From Maribacter sp. (GTDB lineage: Bacteria; Bacteroidota; Bacteroidia; Flavobacteriales; Flavobacteriaceae), in the NCBI GenBank assembly GCA_002749285.1, contig PDPR01000003.1:1-34105 (forward strand): DNA of 34,105 bases, in the 5' to 3' direction. Shown piece by piece: positions 17,784 to 26,767 of this stretch (its first letter is position 1; every line of letters starts with the position of its first letter). A model generated the notes under the pieces. The model was given only the letters and a program-made list of their open reading frames with translations, was not told where the DNA came from and ran no database searches. Position numbers and translations under genes: made by a program.

Positions 17784-19391
17784 TCAAGCGGTAGCTACCT
17801 TTTTCATCGCTTGGATTCTGTTTTTCACATCCAACTTGGTGTAGATATGTTGAATATGTGTCTTTACAGTGTTTTTCGAAACGAATAATTCCTCTGCGAT
17901 CTCATCATTATTATAGCCTTTCGAGATTAACCGAAGTACATCGATCTCTCTTATTGAGAGATCGAACTGACCCATATTGGAAATCCATTCGTTTTCATCC
18001 TCGACACTTCTATTTTTCACTTGTGCCCGCAATTCATTTATACGCTCCATATATTTTTTGAGCTCTATATTCTTCCCTTCCAAAACCAATGCCCGGTTTT
18101 TATGCAACAGATTGATGAACAACAACAAAAAGGCAATGATCAAGGCACTGACAATCGCACCGACCCATAATGTAATCGATCTTTTCCTTGCCTCTTGAAG
18201 ACTCAGTTCATTTTCTTCTGCCAATTTTTTGATCTTAGTATCCTTTTTGGCACTTTCGTATTGCATTTGGGCTGCGATCATATTCTTTCTTGAGGCTACA
18301 TTTACAATACTATCGTGAAATTTAGTGGCGTTCTTATATGCCAACAAAGCCTCTTTATAATTATTGGTCTGCGTATAATACTCAACCAATGCACTATACC
18401 CCAACGTTATGTTCTCTCTTGAATGTATCTTTAAGGCATTCCGCAAACCTAAGTTTATAGATGCCAAGGCCTGTTTATATTCCTTGGTATGGGTCTTGTT
18501 GATACCTATGTTAATTTGGGTATTGCCCAAATAACGGATATTCTTGAATTTCCTCAACATTGGGATTGCCTTCTCGTAATATAGTGTCGATTTTATATAG
18601 TCCCCTTCCTTTTGTGACAATAGGCCAAGGAAATTATATATCAAGGCCACACCTTCCTTTCGAGGGTTCTCGATAGCAAGTTTCAGGGCCTTGTTGAAAT
18701 AAACACGGGCAGAATCATATCTTTCATTGTTAAGGTAGACCTCTCCTATATTGGCATAGGCATACTCTTGCCCCCTAAGGTTATTGTTCTTCTTTTCTAT
18801 ACCCAAAGCCCTCATAAAGGCAGGTAGTGCTTGGTCATATTCATGGGTATCCAACAATATGTTCCCAATACCACTTAATGCTATGGCAATACTTTTATCG
18901 TTGCCTATAGCTTCTGAAAGCTGTAAAGCCTGTAGATAACTGTTATAGGCCTCGTTCTCCATGTTCAATTTCCGATAAGAAACCCCAATGCTGTTCAGGC
19001 ATTTTATTTTTGACAGGGTATCGGTACTCTTTTCAAAATAACCCAAGGCCCTTTTATGATAGGTCACGGACTGGATATAATCCTGGTCGTTCCTTGCGGC
19101 AATACCCAACCTATTGAAACATTTTGCTATACCATTAATATAAAAAATAGATTTTGAGATCCGTAATGCCTCATCAAGAATATCATTACGGATGGCTCCC
19201 TGACGGATAGAGGTTTTATAAAGGCCAATCAGTTTTTCGACTTTCAAAGTATCATTTACCTGTGTTTTCAAGTCACTGAACTCGCTAGAAACATCAACAA
19301 GGGGCCTAGTACCCTGACCGTAGGATTTACCCAGGAGCAAAGCCAAGAACAATAAGAAAGAAGGCAGATATTTAAAACGGACCAACAACAA
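17784..19391 (-). CDS. Membrane-anchored TPR protein with C-terminal LuxR-type HTH
   Basis: 535 residues; a transcription regulator of a type common in Bacteroidota. An N-terminal signal or anchor (FKYLPSFLLFLALLLGKSYG) is followed by about eight TPR-like repeats (residues 60-380). A membrane segment WVGAIVSALIIAFLLLF (about 409-425) leads to a coiled stretch and a GerE/LuxR DNA-binding domain: LSIREIDVLRLISKGYNNDE (478-497), then the recognition helix SKNTVKTHIQHIYTKL (505-520). The TPR part would lie outside the cytoplasm and the HTH inside, suggesting signal relay across the membrane (inference). There is no in-frame ATG; translation appears to start at a TTG in a TTG-TTG-TTG run. A -7 box 28 bases upstream supports this start. 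It follows the OmpA-family gene. Confidence 0.88.
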   Translation of the reverse strand: MLLVRFKYLPSFLLFLALLLGKSYGQGTRPLVDVSSEFSDLKTQVNDTLKVEKLIGLYKTSIRQGAIRNDILDEALRISKSIFYINGIAKCFNRLGIAARNDQDYIQSVTYHKRALGYFEKSTDTLSKIKCLNSIGVSYRKLNMENEAYNSYLQALQLSEAIGNDKSIAIALSGIGNILLDTHEYDQALPAFMRALGIEKKNNNLRGQEYAYANIGEVYLNNERYDSARVYFNKALKLAIENPRKEGVALIYNFLGLLSQKEGDYIKSTLYYEKAIPMLRKFKNIRYLGNTQINIGINKTHTKEYKQALASINLGLRNALKIHSRENITLGYSALVEYYTQTNNYKEALLAYKNATKFHDSIVNVASRKNMIAAQMQYESAKKDTKIKKLAEENELSLQEARKRSITLWVGAIVSALIIAFLLLFINLLHKNRALVLEGKNIELKKYMERINELRAQVKNRSVEDENEWISNMGQFDLSIREIDVLRLISKGYNNDEIAEELFVSKNTVKTHIQHIYTKLDVKNRIQAMKKVATA

Positions 19392-19418
19392 AGGGAAACA
19401 ACATTTTTAGACTCTAAC

Positions 19419-19426
19419 CAAAGTTA
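19419..19426 (-). promoter_or_regulatory. Candidate -7 box of TPR-LuxR gene
   Basis: TAACTTTG on the minus strand matches TAnnTTTG. It places the transcript start about 20 bases before the TTG start codon. Confidence 0.45.
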
Positions 19427-19499
19427 ATGAATTAACAGTTGGTTTTTTAGGATTTATTTAACAAATTAGGGTGGAAAACCATTTCCAAATACCAAAGTC

Positions 19500-20717
19500 C
19501 TACTTTCTTGCGGTGATTATGAACTCCACCCTTCTATTCTGTTTCCTTCCGTCTTCGGAAGCATTACTGACAATGGGCCTTGTACTCCCGTGACCCTGCC
19601 AAAAAACACGCTCTTTGGGTAGCCCCAATGCCATAAGGTAATCAGCAACGGCCTTTGCCCGTGATTCCGATAACATCAAATTATAATCCTCGGCCCCAAT
19701 AGAATCCGTATGCCCATGAATCCTTATCTCCAAGTTTGGGTTTTTTTTCAAGAACCCATAAACACCCTGTATTTCCCCAATGCCTTTTTGCTGTACCTCG
19801 GATTTGTCAAAGTCGAAGAAGACATTTTTAAAAATATGGTTTTTATCCAATGTAATACCCCCGTCTACCGAACTCTCGGCAATGTCCTTGGATTTTTCAA
19901 CGAAATCGGTTGGTTCGGCCGACTCCAAAAGCATCATATCAATATAATAATACGCCCCCTGTTTGGCATTTCGTTTGGCCTTGAACATTCGGGTTCTTTT
20001 ATTGTTCTTGAAGTTACCGAAACTAAGGAACCGCTCAGTGCCCTTTGCCTCGAATTGCGTATGTACCAAAATCCAATCCTTGGTATCATCGATGAAATTA
20101 GAATATTCGATTTCCATATAATGGTATTCATTTTCAGTATCCTTGTACAGATGCATTTTGGAAAGTTCCTTTCGGATGGAAAAGTCCAATTTATTCTTTG
20201 AGAAAAGAAGCCCAAATTCCTTTATTGCAAAATCAGAACGCTCTGCAAGACTCACATAAAATGAAATCTTGTATTTTTTCCCTTTCTCCAAAGGTTCCAA
20301 CAACTCTGCCTGTATATACTCCCTGTAATCCGCTGGGGCGTAGAGATATAATCCGGCATAACCCTCCCCAAAATCTGCCGGTTGCGACCCATTAAAATTT
20401 TCCGGAATCCCCATTGTCGTACTACAGCCATTGAAATAATCGGTTGAACCCTTGGTAGGGGTCGACCAACTTTCAACATCCTCATCAAAACTACCCAATG
20501 CATTAGGGCAGGCGAGGTACATCTCAAAACTTGGGTTCACGATCAGATTCTGTGACAGGCCGATCGCCATGCAGAAGACACATACTAACAAAGCGATATG
20601 TTTTTGAGGGGGGTACAACGAATCCAAATGTATTAATATCTGCCCTAATGTAACAAATTCCGACGTATTATAAGCTTTTTTGAACAGAGGAAGCCCTAGG
20701 AATCCAATATTGTACAT
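19500..20717 (-). CDS. OmpA-family protein with N-terminal NPSFE beta domain
   Basis: Two parts. The N-terminal mature region begins QNLIVNPSFEMYLACPNALG and has the W...S...YFN...GLY pattern of Bacteroidota jelly-roll domains that often precede OmpA modules. The C-terminal about 110 residues are an OmpA/MotB peptidoglycan-binding domain: FFDFDKSEVQ, IRIHGHTDSIGAEDYNLMLS and QNRRVEFIITARK, complete here unlike the decayed copy at 16508. It should anchor the outer membrane to peptidoglycan. The ATG at 20717 leaves a 45-residue non-signal extension. The real start is probably a TTG near 20618, just before the hydrophobic segment HIALLVCVFCMAIGL. It follows the barrel gene by 30 bases and may share its transcript. 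Confidence 0.88.
   Translation of the reverse strand: MYNIGFLGLPLFKKAYNTSEFVTLGQILIHLDSLYPPQKHIALLVCVFCMAIGLSQNLIVNPSFEMYLACPNALGSFDEDVESWSTPTKGSTDYFNGCSTTMGIPENFNGSQPADFGEGYAGLYLYAPADYREYIQAELLEPLEKGKKYKISFYVSLAERSDFAIKEFGLLFSKNKLDFSIRKELSKMHLYKDTENEYHYMEIEYSNFIDDTKDWILVHTQFEAKGTERFLSFGNFKNNKRTRMFKAKRNAKQGAYYYIDMMLLESAEPTDFVEKSKDIAESSVDGGITLDKNHIFKNVFFDFDKSEVQQKGIGEIQGVYGFLKKNPNLEIRIHGHTDSIGAEDYNLMLSESRAKAVADYLMALGLPKERVFWQGHGSTRPIVSNASEDGRKQNRRVEFIITARK
20625..20657 (-). promoter_or_regulatory. Promoter inside the annotated start region of the OmpA-family gene
   Basis: On the minus strand, TTTG (20654-20657), a 21-base spacer and TACATTTG (20625-20632) match both consensus boxes. The predicted transcript start near 20618 argues against the ATG at 20717. 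Confidence 0.6.
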
Positions 20718-20747
20718 AAACAGAAAACCAAGGAAAGCTCCCTTGCC

Positions 20748-22496
20748 CTATAGATCAAACTTATAGGTGAGACCTCCTAGGATCTGAAAGCCCTGAACTG
20801 GGAAGTTCGCCCATTTCAGATAATCATTATTGGTCAAGTTCGCCCCTTTTACAAAAAACGATAACTGATTGTCCACCCGGTATCCCACATGGGCATTCGC
20901 ATCAAAATAACCATCCAGTTTTATTAAGGCCACATTGGCTATTCCCGGGGTAGGGTTTTCAACGACCACGGCTGAAAAATCATCACGTTCCCCCACATAG
21001 AATAGGTTCATGCCCATATACCATTTTCCACCGATCTGATAATCCATAAACAAGGATCCCTTAAGGTCGGGAAGGTTCCATGCCGGGTTATCGGTCTCAG
21101 TATCATAATCATACACTTCGGCATTGATGCCCAAGGTGAAATCGCGATTTACATCCACATTCAACTCTGCGAACAATCCCAATGTTTTTATATCATCATA
21201 GAATACCCTAAAGGAGTTTCCATAATAATATCCCTTTTCATCATCCCTAAGATCGTTCCGTGGATTCAAATGGAACAATGGCCTACGGTTCCCTGCGGTA
21301 TATGAACCTTTTACATTGTAGCCCAAATTCGGCAACAATTGCCCTTTGAGACCAATATGTGCATCATATTGTGCATCTGTTGGCTGAATGGCCAAGGTAG
21401 GTGACACATAAGGGTTGTCGGCCACAAAGCCGTAATACGAATTTTGTCTCAACTCCCCTTTCACCCTTCCATAAACAATTACATTGTCGTCCAACAAACG
21501 ATAAGAGACCGAAATATCGGGATAAATATAAAAGTTACTTTCACTTTCCTCCTTATCCATACCATAAACAAGGGTCATCCCCAAATCCAAGGTAAGATCG
21601 TCCCTCAACATACGCAAAGTCGGGTTTATCCCCACCTGAAAATTACTATAATCCATCCCCTCGTCATTCGTAGGGCTATTTACATCCGCATTGGCAAAAC
21701 TGCCCCCTACATAATCCAATCTAATATCGATTCCCAGAACCTCTTCATCCATGGGGAATTCCAATCCGGCACCAAGCACAACACTGTTTTCCCCTGACCC
21801 AACGGCATCCCAGAACCGTCGGTATCCGATATCGGCTTTCTTAAAATAGGCATCTTCAACATTTACATATGCACCAACCTCACCCATAAAGTAATTTTGT
21901 TTCGCATCAATACCGTTTATGGTCTCCATGTCATAAGTATCCTCGGGCAGTCCGTACCAATTGTACAATTGATGTTGCAACCCGGCATTGGCTCCCCAAT
22001 TCATATCACGGTCCCTTTTGGAGTAAGATGCGTCAATTCCGGTATTTGAATATTTACTGTCCAAGGCAACGTCATCAATATTGGCCAATGACGAATAATG
22101 GTCAAAACCAAGATCCAAACGTTCATCCCTATTGATTGCCCTACTGGTATAAAACTTCGCCATAAGATTACCTGGGTTCCCCAATCCGGCCGAAGCATAG
22201 GAATTGTACAAGTCCGGTGGCGGTAATTTCCTCACTGCGGAAGCCTTGCCCTTAGCTGGTGTAAAGGTCGAAGCCACGGGTACCGAGAAAATATTATATT
22301 CAATCTGCTTTTTCCGTAAAACAATCGAATCGTTCAGATCAGGAACGGACTTGATCTTAAAGGCATCGGAGATCGTGGGCGAATATGCCTTGGTAACCGT
22401 CACCGTTTCCGTTCCAATAGTATCTTCCCCTTCCTGGGCCTGTACCAGTTGGGAAATTCCTAAAATCGCAATAATAAAATATAAATGCTTAAACAT
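20748..22496 (-). CDS. TonB-receptor-like outer-membrane beta-barrel lacking a plug
   Basis: 582 residues, signal peptide MFKHLYFIIAILGISQLVQAQ. The mature start EDTIGTETVTVTKAYSPTIS resembles the beginning of a TonB-dependent receptor, but the protein passes after about 90 residues straight into barrel strands (SYASAGLGNPGNLMAKFYTS), so the usual plug domain of about 130 residues is missing. The rest is a run of amphipathic strands with typical turns, ending FQILGGLTYKFDL with the aromatic residue expected near a barrel end. Length is short for a TonB receptor. The gene begins 20 bases after the TPR gene stop and is almost surely co-transcribed with it. Transport of a substrate cannot be claimed; a structural or export role is equally possible. 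Confidence 0.88.
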   Translation of the reverse strand: MFKHLYFIIAILGISQLVQAQEGEDTIGTETVTVTKAYSPTISDAFKIKSVPDLNDSIVLRKKQIEYNIFSVPVASTFTPAKGKASAVRKLPPPDLYNSYASAGLGNPGNLMAKFYTSRAINRDERLDLGFDHYSSLANIDDVALDSKYSNTGIDASYSKRDRDMNWGANAGLQHQLYNWYGLPEDTYDMETINGIDAKQNYFMGEVGAYVNVEDAYFKKADIGYRRFWDAVGSGENSVVLGAGLEFPMDEEVLGIDIRLDYVGGSFANADVNSPTNDEGMDYSNFQVGINPTLRMLRDDLTLDLGMTLVYGMDKEESESNFYIYPDISVSYRLLDDNVIVYGRVKGELRQNSYYGFVADNPYVSPTLAIQPTDAQYDAHIGLKGQLLPNLGYNVKGSYTAGNRRPLFHLNPRNDLRDDEKGYYYGNSFRVFYDDIKTLGLFAELNVDVNRDFTLGINAEVYDYDTETDNPAWNLPDLKGSLFMDYQIGGKWYMGMNLFYVGERDDFSAVVVENPTPGIANVALIKLDGYFDANAHVGYRVDNQLSFFVKGANLTNNDYLKWANFPVQGFQILGGLTYKFDL

Positions 22497-22516
22497 AATG
22501 TGCTCTTTGTGGGATA

Positions 22517-25500
22517 TTAATTTCCGTTGGGATCAACCGATGAATTACGCTGCGCCTCCTTAGACCTGATGATGGCCAGTTCACCTTTTGCCTCGGCAAC
22601 AATATCAGGGTATTGAGTGAAATTGGCACTGACACTTTCCAGTATATAGGTTGCTTGATAGGCATCGTCCAAGGCGTAAAAGTTCTTTGCCATAAGAACC
22701 AAACCTTTGCCCCCCCATTCCTTATAGCTGGAATAATCCTTGGCCAATTTTTGTACAGATATATTGGAAGCCCCGTATTGCCCTGACTGGTTTTTAAAAT
22801 AGGCATCGTAATAGAGTGCCTCTGCCGCGGTTGCGCCACTGGCAATCCCCAATACTTCCCTATAGGCAATTTCTGCCCTCGACATATCATTGGTCTGGAT
22901 GGCCGAACGTGCGATCATGATATGGGCATCGCTTTTTATGCGATCATCGACAGTGGGTGTTGCCAAAACTTTTTCGGCATAAGCCAAGGTTTGACCATAA
23001 TCACCCCGTTCATAATACCCTTTCATTAAATTCGATTGGGCAAAGGTCCTGTTCTGTTGAATATCGGCCTGCCCTTCCAAACGTTCCAAATACGGTAATG
23101 CGGTATTATAATCCTTATTCCCGATATAGATCTCACAGACCCTTGTCAGTGCCTGTTCGGCATACTCACTTCCTCCCAAATCGGCTACTTTCCTAAAGTA
23201 GGGCAAAGCCTTTCCCTTTTTATTTTTTGCAAAATACAATTGTGCCAATTTAAAACTCGCGGCAACCGCATGCATACCATTCGAAAATTGTTTCAGATAG
23301 CTTTCATAACCCTTTATAGCAGCATTCGTATTACCTTCCATATACTGTTTGTCGGCCGATTCGAAACTGGCATTATCCAATTCGGTATCGGTGACCTCAA
23401 CAAAATCCAGGTTACGTACCCATGCCGCATATTCTGCTACACGGCCTAGATCCATATACACCAGTTTAGCTGTGGCCACAGCCTGAATGGCTTCCTGTGT
23501 ATTGGGGAAATCACGGACTACCTGTTTGAATTCCTCCAAGGCTTTTTCATTTCTGTTCGCATTATAATGGACCAAACCCTGTCGCATAATGGCTTGGGGC
23601 ACCAATGAGCTCCCCTTGTACCCCTTGATCAAAAGGTCATAGGTGACCAGCCCCTTATTCTCCTGACCAGCGGAAATGTATGAATTACCCAACTCAAAAA
23701 GGGCATCATCCTTTAGTGTGGATTTTGGGTATCTGGAAACAAACTTGTCAAGCTCTTCGATCTTCGAAGCGCTTTTACCCACAAAACCATAGCTCAATGC
23801 CTTTTGAAAAGCGGCATAATCCTTTTCAGGTCCTGTAAACGCCAATGATTTATTATAAGTTTCAATGGCAGGCCAATATTTACTGGTGACAAAATAACTG
23901 TCGCCCAAACGCAGGTAACTATCATTCAGTTTTTGTTGATCGGAGACCCCTGATTTGGAAAAGCTATCGAAGTAACCAATGGCATTCCCATAATCCTTTA
24001 GTTTAAAATAGGCATACCCTATATTGTAATCCGCCTCTTTAGCTTCTTGGGTAAGCCGTGCACTTGGGTTCTGTTCAAACTCGATATAATTGGCCAAGGC
24101 CTCATCGAAACGGTTCAGGGCATATAAGGCCTCCGCATTCCAATAGTTTGCCCTTGCCTTGAAAAGTGGGTCTTCGGCATTGGACAACGACTTTGAGAAA
24201 TTCTCATGGGCAATGGCATAATCCCCATTGACAAATAATTCGACCCCACGGTAAAAGGCTACTTTCTGATAGATGTCCTTACTTGCATAATTGCGGTTTT
24301 TTTCGAGTAGTTCCATGGCTCCTTCAAAGTTCCTTGAGGTGACATAGGAGTCTACCAACAATCCCTGCATCTCCTGTGCATGGCCATCATTCGGGTATTT
24401 TTCCATATAACCCAATATGACCTGTGGAACAGGCCTATAGGCATTCCCGATCTCATAGCTCAGGCGGGCATAGTTCAAATGGGCATCTTTTTGGATCTCC
24501 TGCGAAAAATCCATTTGGGATGCGTTACGGAACGCATTCAAGGCTTCCTGCTTTTTGTCCAGTTTCAGATAACATTCCGCCAAATGGTAATAGGCATTCT
24601 GGGAAACACTGTTCGTGCCCCCGACAATTTTATTGAATTGCTGTATGGCATTCGCAAAATCGCCTTGTTTATAAAAACAATACCCCAATAAATAATAATC
24701 GGTATTGTTCCATTTACCCCTTTTCCCTTTATACGCCTCTAAATATGGAATGGCATTTGCATATTGCCCTAGATTGAAATAGCCCTCCCCGATAATCTTA
24801 TTGAGTTCCGAGACCTCATTCCTGTCCGATTTGGGCAATTGCTCCTTGGCCAGGGCAATGGCCTCTTCGAATTTCCCCAATTTGAAATTCATGTCGGCCT
24901 GATAGTACGACAATTTCCCATCCAATAATTCCTGGTCCGTAATTTGGTCGAAACGTTCATTGGCCCCCTCATAATCATCTTGCTGATAAGCAATATACCC
25001 GAGGTAATATTTGGCCTGTGAACCGTATACGGGCGAACTGGCCACTTTGTTCAGGTATCTTTCGCCCTGTTTCCCTTTTCCTGATGAAAACAACGAATAC
25101 CCATAGTTGAAATTGAACTTGTCCATCTCTTTTCGGGACATGGCACTTTGGTCCACCTTATTGTACCATTTTAAGGCATAGGCATATTTTCCTGTTTCAA
25201 AATAATAATCGGCTACATCGCAATAGGCCGAATTTCGTTTGGTTGAAGTAGGGTATTCCGCCACAAACTCCTCCATAAGATGATCCGCCCCCAATTGGTT
25301 TAGGCGTACGGCGGCATTGGCCGCATAATAGGCACTATTTGCCTCAGTCCCGTAATCCTTGGTCGACAACCTTACCTTTTCGAAAATAGTCTGTGCGGCT
25401 TGGTATTGCCCATTGTTGTACAATGCCAACGCAACTTGGTAATCTTTCTGTTCGTGGGTGTATACCTTGGTTTCCTGGGCAGTGCCCAAACAGAGCATTC

Positions 25501-25540
25501 CCACAAGAACAGGAATAAAAACAGTGGTTTTTTTCAACAT
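22517..25540 (-). CDS. Large periplasmic TPR-repeat protein
   Basis: 1007 residues with a Sec signal peptide (LKKTTVFIPVLVGMLCLGTA, cleavage near AQE). Almost the whole length is TPR-like helix pairs, with repeated A..YYxAEAxYxL and AxxxFxKV patterns, for example AHLNYARLSYEIGNAYRPVP and NYWNAEALYALNRFDEALAN. No enzymatic motif is visible. The protein is likely a periplasmic scaffold. It is the first gene of the minus-strand run TPR/barrel/OmpA and is divergent from ftsE, with 213 bases between. From memory this TPR plus barrel pairing recurs in flavobacteria; that would need a comparison. A weak AATATTTG box at 25634-25641 may be its promoter. Confidence 0.9.
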   Translation of the reverse strand: MLKKTTVFIPVLVGMLCLGTAQETKVYTHEQKDYQVALALYNNGQYQAAQTIFEKVRLSTKDYGTEANSAYYAANAAVRLNQLGADHLMEEFVAEYPTSTKRNSAYCDVADYYFETGKYAYALKWYNKVDQSAMSRKEMDKFNFNYGYSLFSSGKGKQGERYLNKVASSPVYGSQAKYYLGYIAYQQDDYEGANERFDQITDQELLDGKLSYYQADMNFKLGKFEEAIALAKEQLPKSDRNEVSELNKIIGEGYFNLGQYANAIPYLEAYKGKRGKWNNTDYYLLGYCFYKQGDFANAIQQFNKIVGGTNSVSQNAYYHLAECYLKLDKKQEALNAFRNASQMDFSQEIQKDAHLNYARLSYEIGNAYRPVPQVILGYMEKYPNDGHAQEMQGLLVDSYVTSRNFEGAMELLEKNRNYASKDIYQKVAFYRGVELFVNGDYAIAHENFSKSLSNAEDPLFKARANYWNAEALYALNRFDEALANYIEFEQNPSARLTQEAKEADYNIGYAYFKLKDYGNAIGYFDSFSKSGVSDQQKLNDSYLRLGDSYFVTSKYWPAIETYNKSLAFTGPEKDYAAFQKALSYGFVGKSASKIEELDKFVSRYPKSTLKDDALFELGNSYISAGQENKGLVTYDLLIKGYKGSSLVPQAIMRQGLVHYNANRNEKALEEFKQVVRDFPNTQEAIQAVATAKLVYMDLGRVAEYAAWVRNLDFVEVTDTELDNASFESADKQYMEGNTNAAIKGYESYLKQFSNGMHAVAASFKLAQLYFAKNKKGKALPYFRKVADLGGSEYAEQALTRVCEIYIGNKDYNTALPYLERLEGQADIQQNRTFAQSNLMKGYYERGDYGQTLAYAEKVLATPTVDDRIKSDAHIMIARSAIQTNDMSRAEIAYREVLGIASGATAAEALYYDAYFKNQSGQYGASNISVQKLAKDYSSYKEWGGKGLVLMAKNFYALDDAYQATYILESVSANFTQYPDIVAEAKGELAIIRSKEAQRNSSVDPNGN

Positions 25541-25594
25541 AGTGTCCTGACTATTTTAAAATTACTTAAACAAGAATCCCGGCTTGGCGGAAAC

Positions 25595-25620
25595 AACCAT
25601 TGGGTTACACTCCAACGGTT
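25595..25620. repeat. Imperfect inverted repeat between divergent genes
   Basis: AACCATTGG (25595-25603) and CCAACGGTT (25612-25620) pair with one mismatch around 8 bases. It may be an operator for the TPR operon or ftsE. Confidence 0.3.
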
Positions 25621-25707
25621 AGAACAATAACGGCAAATATTGTACCTAAGTATAACCCTTGCATGATCGCGACAGAAACAAAGTAAAATATTTTTGACCG
25701 GGCTTCC

Positions 25708-25737
25708 TTTGATTTCATATAGAACTTATTACTTTTA
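25708..25737 (+). promoter_or_regulatory. Promoter of ftsE-type gene
   Basis: TTTG (25708-25711), an 18-base spacer and TACTTTTA (25730-25737, 7 of 8 to consensus). It lies after the more upstream TTG start, so translation should begin at ATG 25754. Confidence 0.55.
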
Positions 25738-25753
25738 TATCAACAATACAAAT

Positions 25754-26437
25754 ATGCCGGAATCTATTTTATCATTGAGCAATGTGGGTGTTTTCCAAAA
25801 GGAGAACATGGTGTTGAACGAAGTAAGTTTGGACATTAAAAAAGGGGAGTTCGTTTACCTGATCGGGAAGACAGGAAGTGGCAAGAGCAGTTTCATGAAA
25901 ACCCTTTATGGCGATTTGCCCTTGCGGCATGGCAAAGGAAGTATCGTAGGGTTCGACTTAAAAACACTAAAGGAAAAGGATATTCCGTTTTTACGTCGAA
26001 AACTGGGTATTGTATTCCAGGATTTCAAATTATTGCCAGACCGAAACATCAACAACAACCTACTATTTGTCCTTAAGGCTACCGGATGGAAGGACCGTGC
26101 CAAGATGAATGCCCAGATCACAGAGGTTCTGGACAAGGTGGGCATGAAAACCAAAGGGTTTAAATTTCCGCACGAACTTTCGGGCGGGGAACAACAACGT
26201 ATCGCCATTGCCCGGGCACTTCTGAACGACCCAGAACTTATTCTGGCCGATGAGCCTACGGGAAACCTAGATCCCCAAACCAGTGTAGAGGTCATGAAGG
26301 TGCTTCAGGGCATCAACAAATCGGGAAGGACAATACTTATGGCCACCCATGATTACGCCCTTATCTTAAAGTACCCATCAAAAACCCTTAAATGTGATGG
26401 CAGTAAGGTTTTTGAAGTAGTCCAGAATGCGGTTTGA
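25754..26437 (+). CDS. ftsE: Cell-division ABC ATPase, FtsE type
   Basis: 227 residues from ATG 25754. ATP-binding subunit of the FtsEX complex, which activates peptidoglycan hydrolases at the septum. Walker A is GKTGSGKSS (38-46), the Q-loop Gln89 lies in [14 protein letters not shown], the signature is LSGGEQQR (142-149), Walker B is LILADEP (162-168), and His199 sits in ATHD. The FKLLPDR stretch after the Q-loop and the short length are FtsE-like, although a LolD/MacB-type export ATPase is possible. No ftsX lies nearby in this window. The frame back to 25694 uses a TTG that precedes the promoter. Its last 11 bases overlap the start of the frameshifted secreted-protein gene. Confidence 0.85.
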   Translation: MPESILSLSNVGVFQKENMVLNEVSLDIKKGEFVYLIGKTGSGKSSFMKTLYGDLPLRHGKGSIVGFDLKTLKEKDIPFLRRKLGIVFQDFKLLPDRNINNNLLFVLKATGWKDRAKMNAQITEVLDKVGMKTKGFKFPHELSGGEQQRIAIARALLNDPELILADEPTGNLDPQTSVEVMKVLQGINKSGRTILMATHDYALILKYPSKTLKCDGSKVFEVVQNAV

Positions 26438-26767
26438 TTCCTGCCGGGAACTATATACCTGCCTAGCCTTACTAGCTTTATTCGGTCTTAAAAATATCAA
26501 TGCCCAACGAACCAACCTAGATCGGGAGTATAATGGACATCTTATGTAAAACCCCCAATCAATCCTATACTAGATGATTCCAAGCGCACGTTCCCAACCA
26601 ATCAACGCAAGATCTACCTTTCCGGGTTATCGAGGGTCAGTTCCAACGGAACATTGGACATGGATTTTGATTTTCACGGCATCAGGACAAGTGGGATCTA
26701 TATCGTGGGGAAAACCCATGAAGAAAAAGATTGGTGGAAATGTAATGCAGACATATACATTCAATAA
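26427..26767 (+). pseudogene. Frameshifted small secreted-protein gene downstream of ftsE
   Basis: ATG 26427 overlaps the ftsE stop and opens a signal peptide (LYTCLALLALFGLKNINAQ). It then reads RTNLDREYNGHLM and stops at TAA near 26525. Coding continues in the +1-repaired frame from VKPPINPILDDSKRTF through RKIYLSGLSRVSSNGTLDMD and FHGIRTSGIYIVGKTHEEKD to a TAA at 26765-26767. One missing base near 26520 would join them into about 113 residues. The family is unknown. Its end overlaps the convergent NamZ-like gene by 7 bases. It could be a true pseudogene or a sequence error. Confidence 0.6.

Noticed and set aside
22489..22890. 133-residue minus-strand frame at the TPR/barrel junction
   Set aside because: It overlaps the C-terminus of the TPR gene in another frame and has Trp/Pro/Arg-rich shadow composition.
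25694..25753. Upstream TTG start for the ftsE-type gene
   Set aside because: The promoter boxes lie inside this extension, and the family normally begins at the later ATG.
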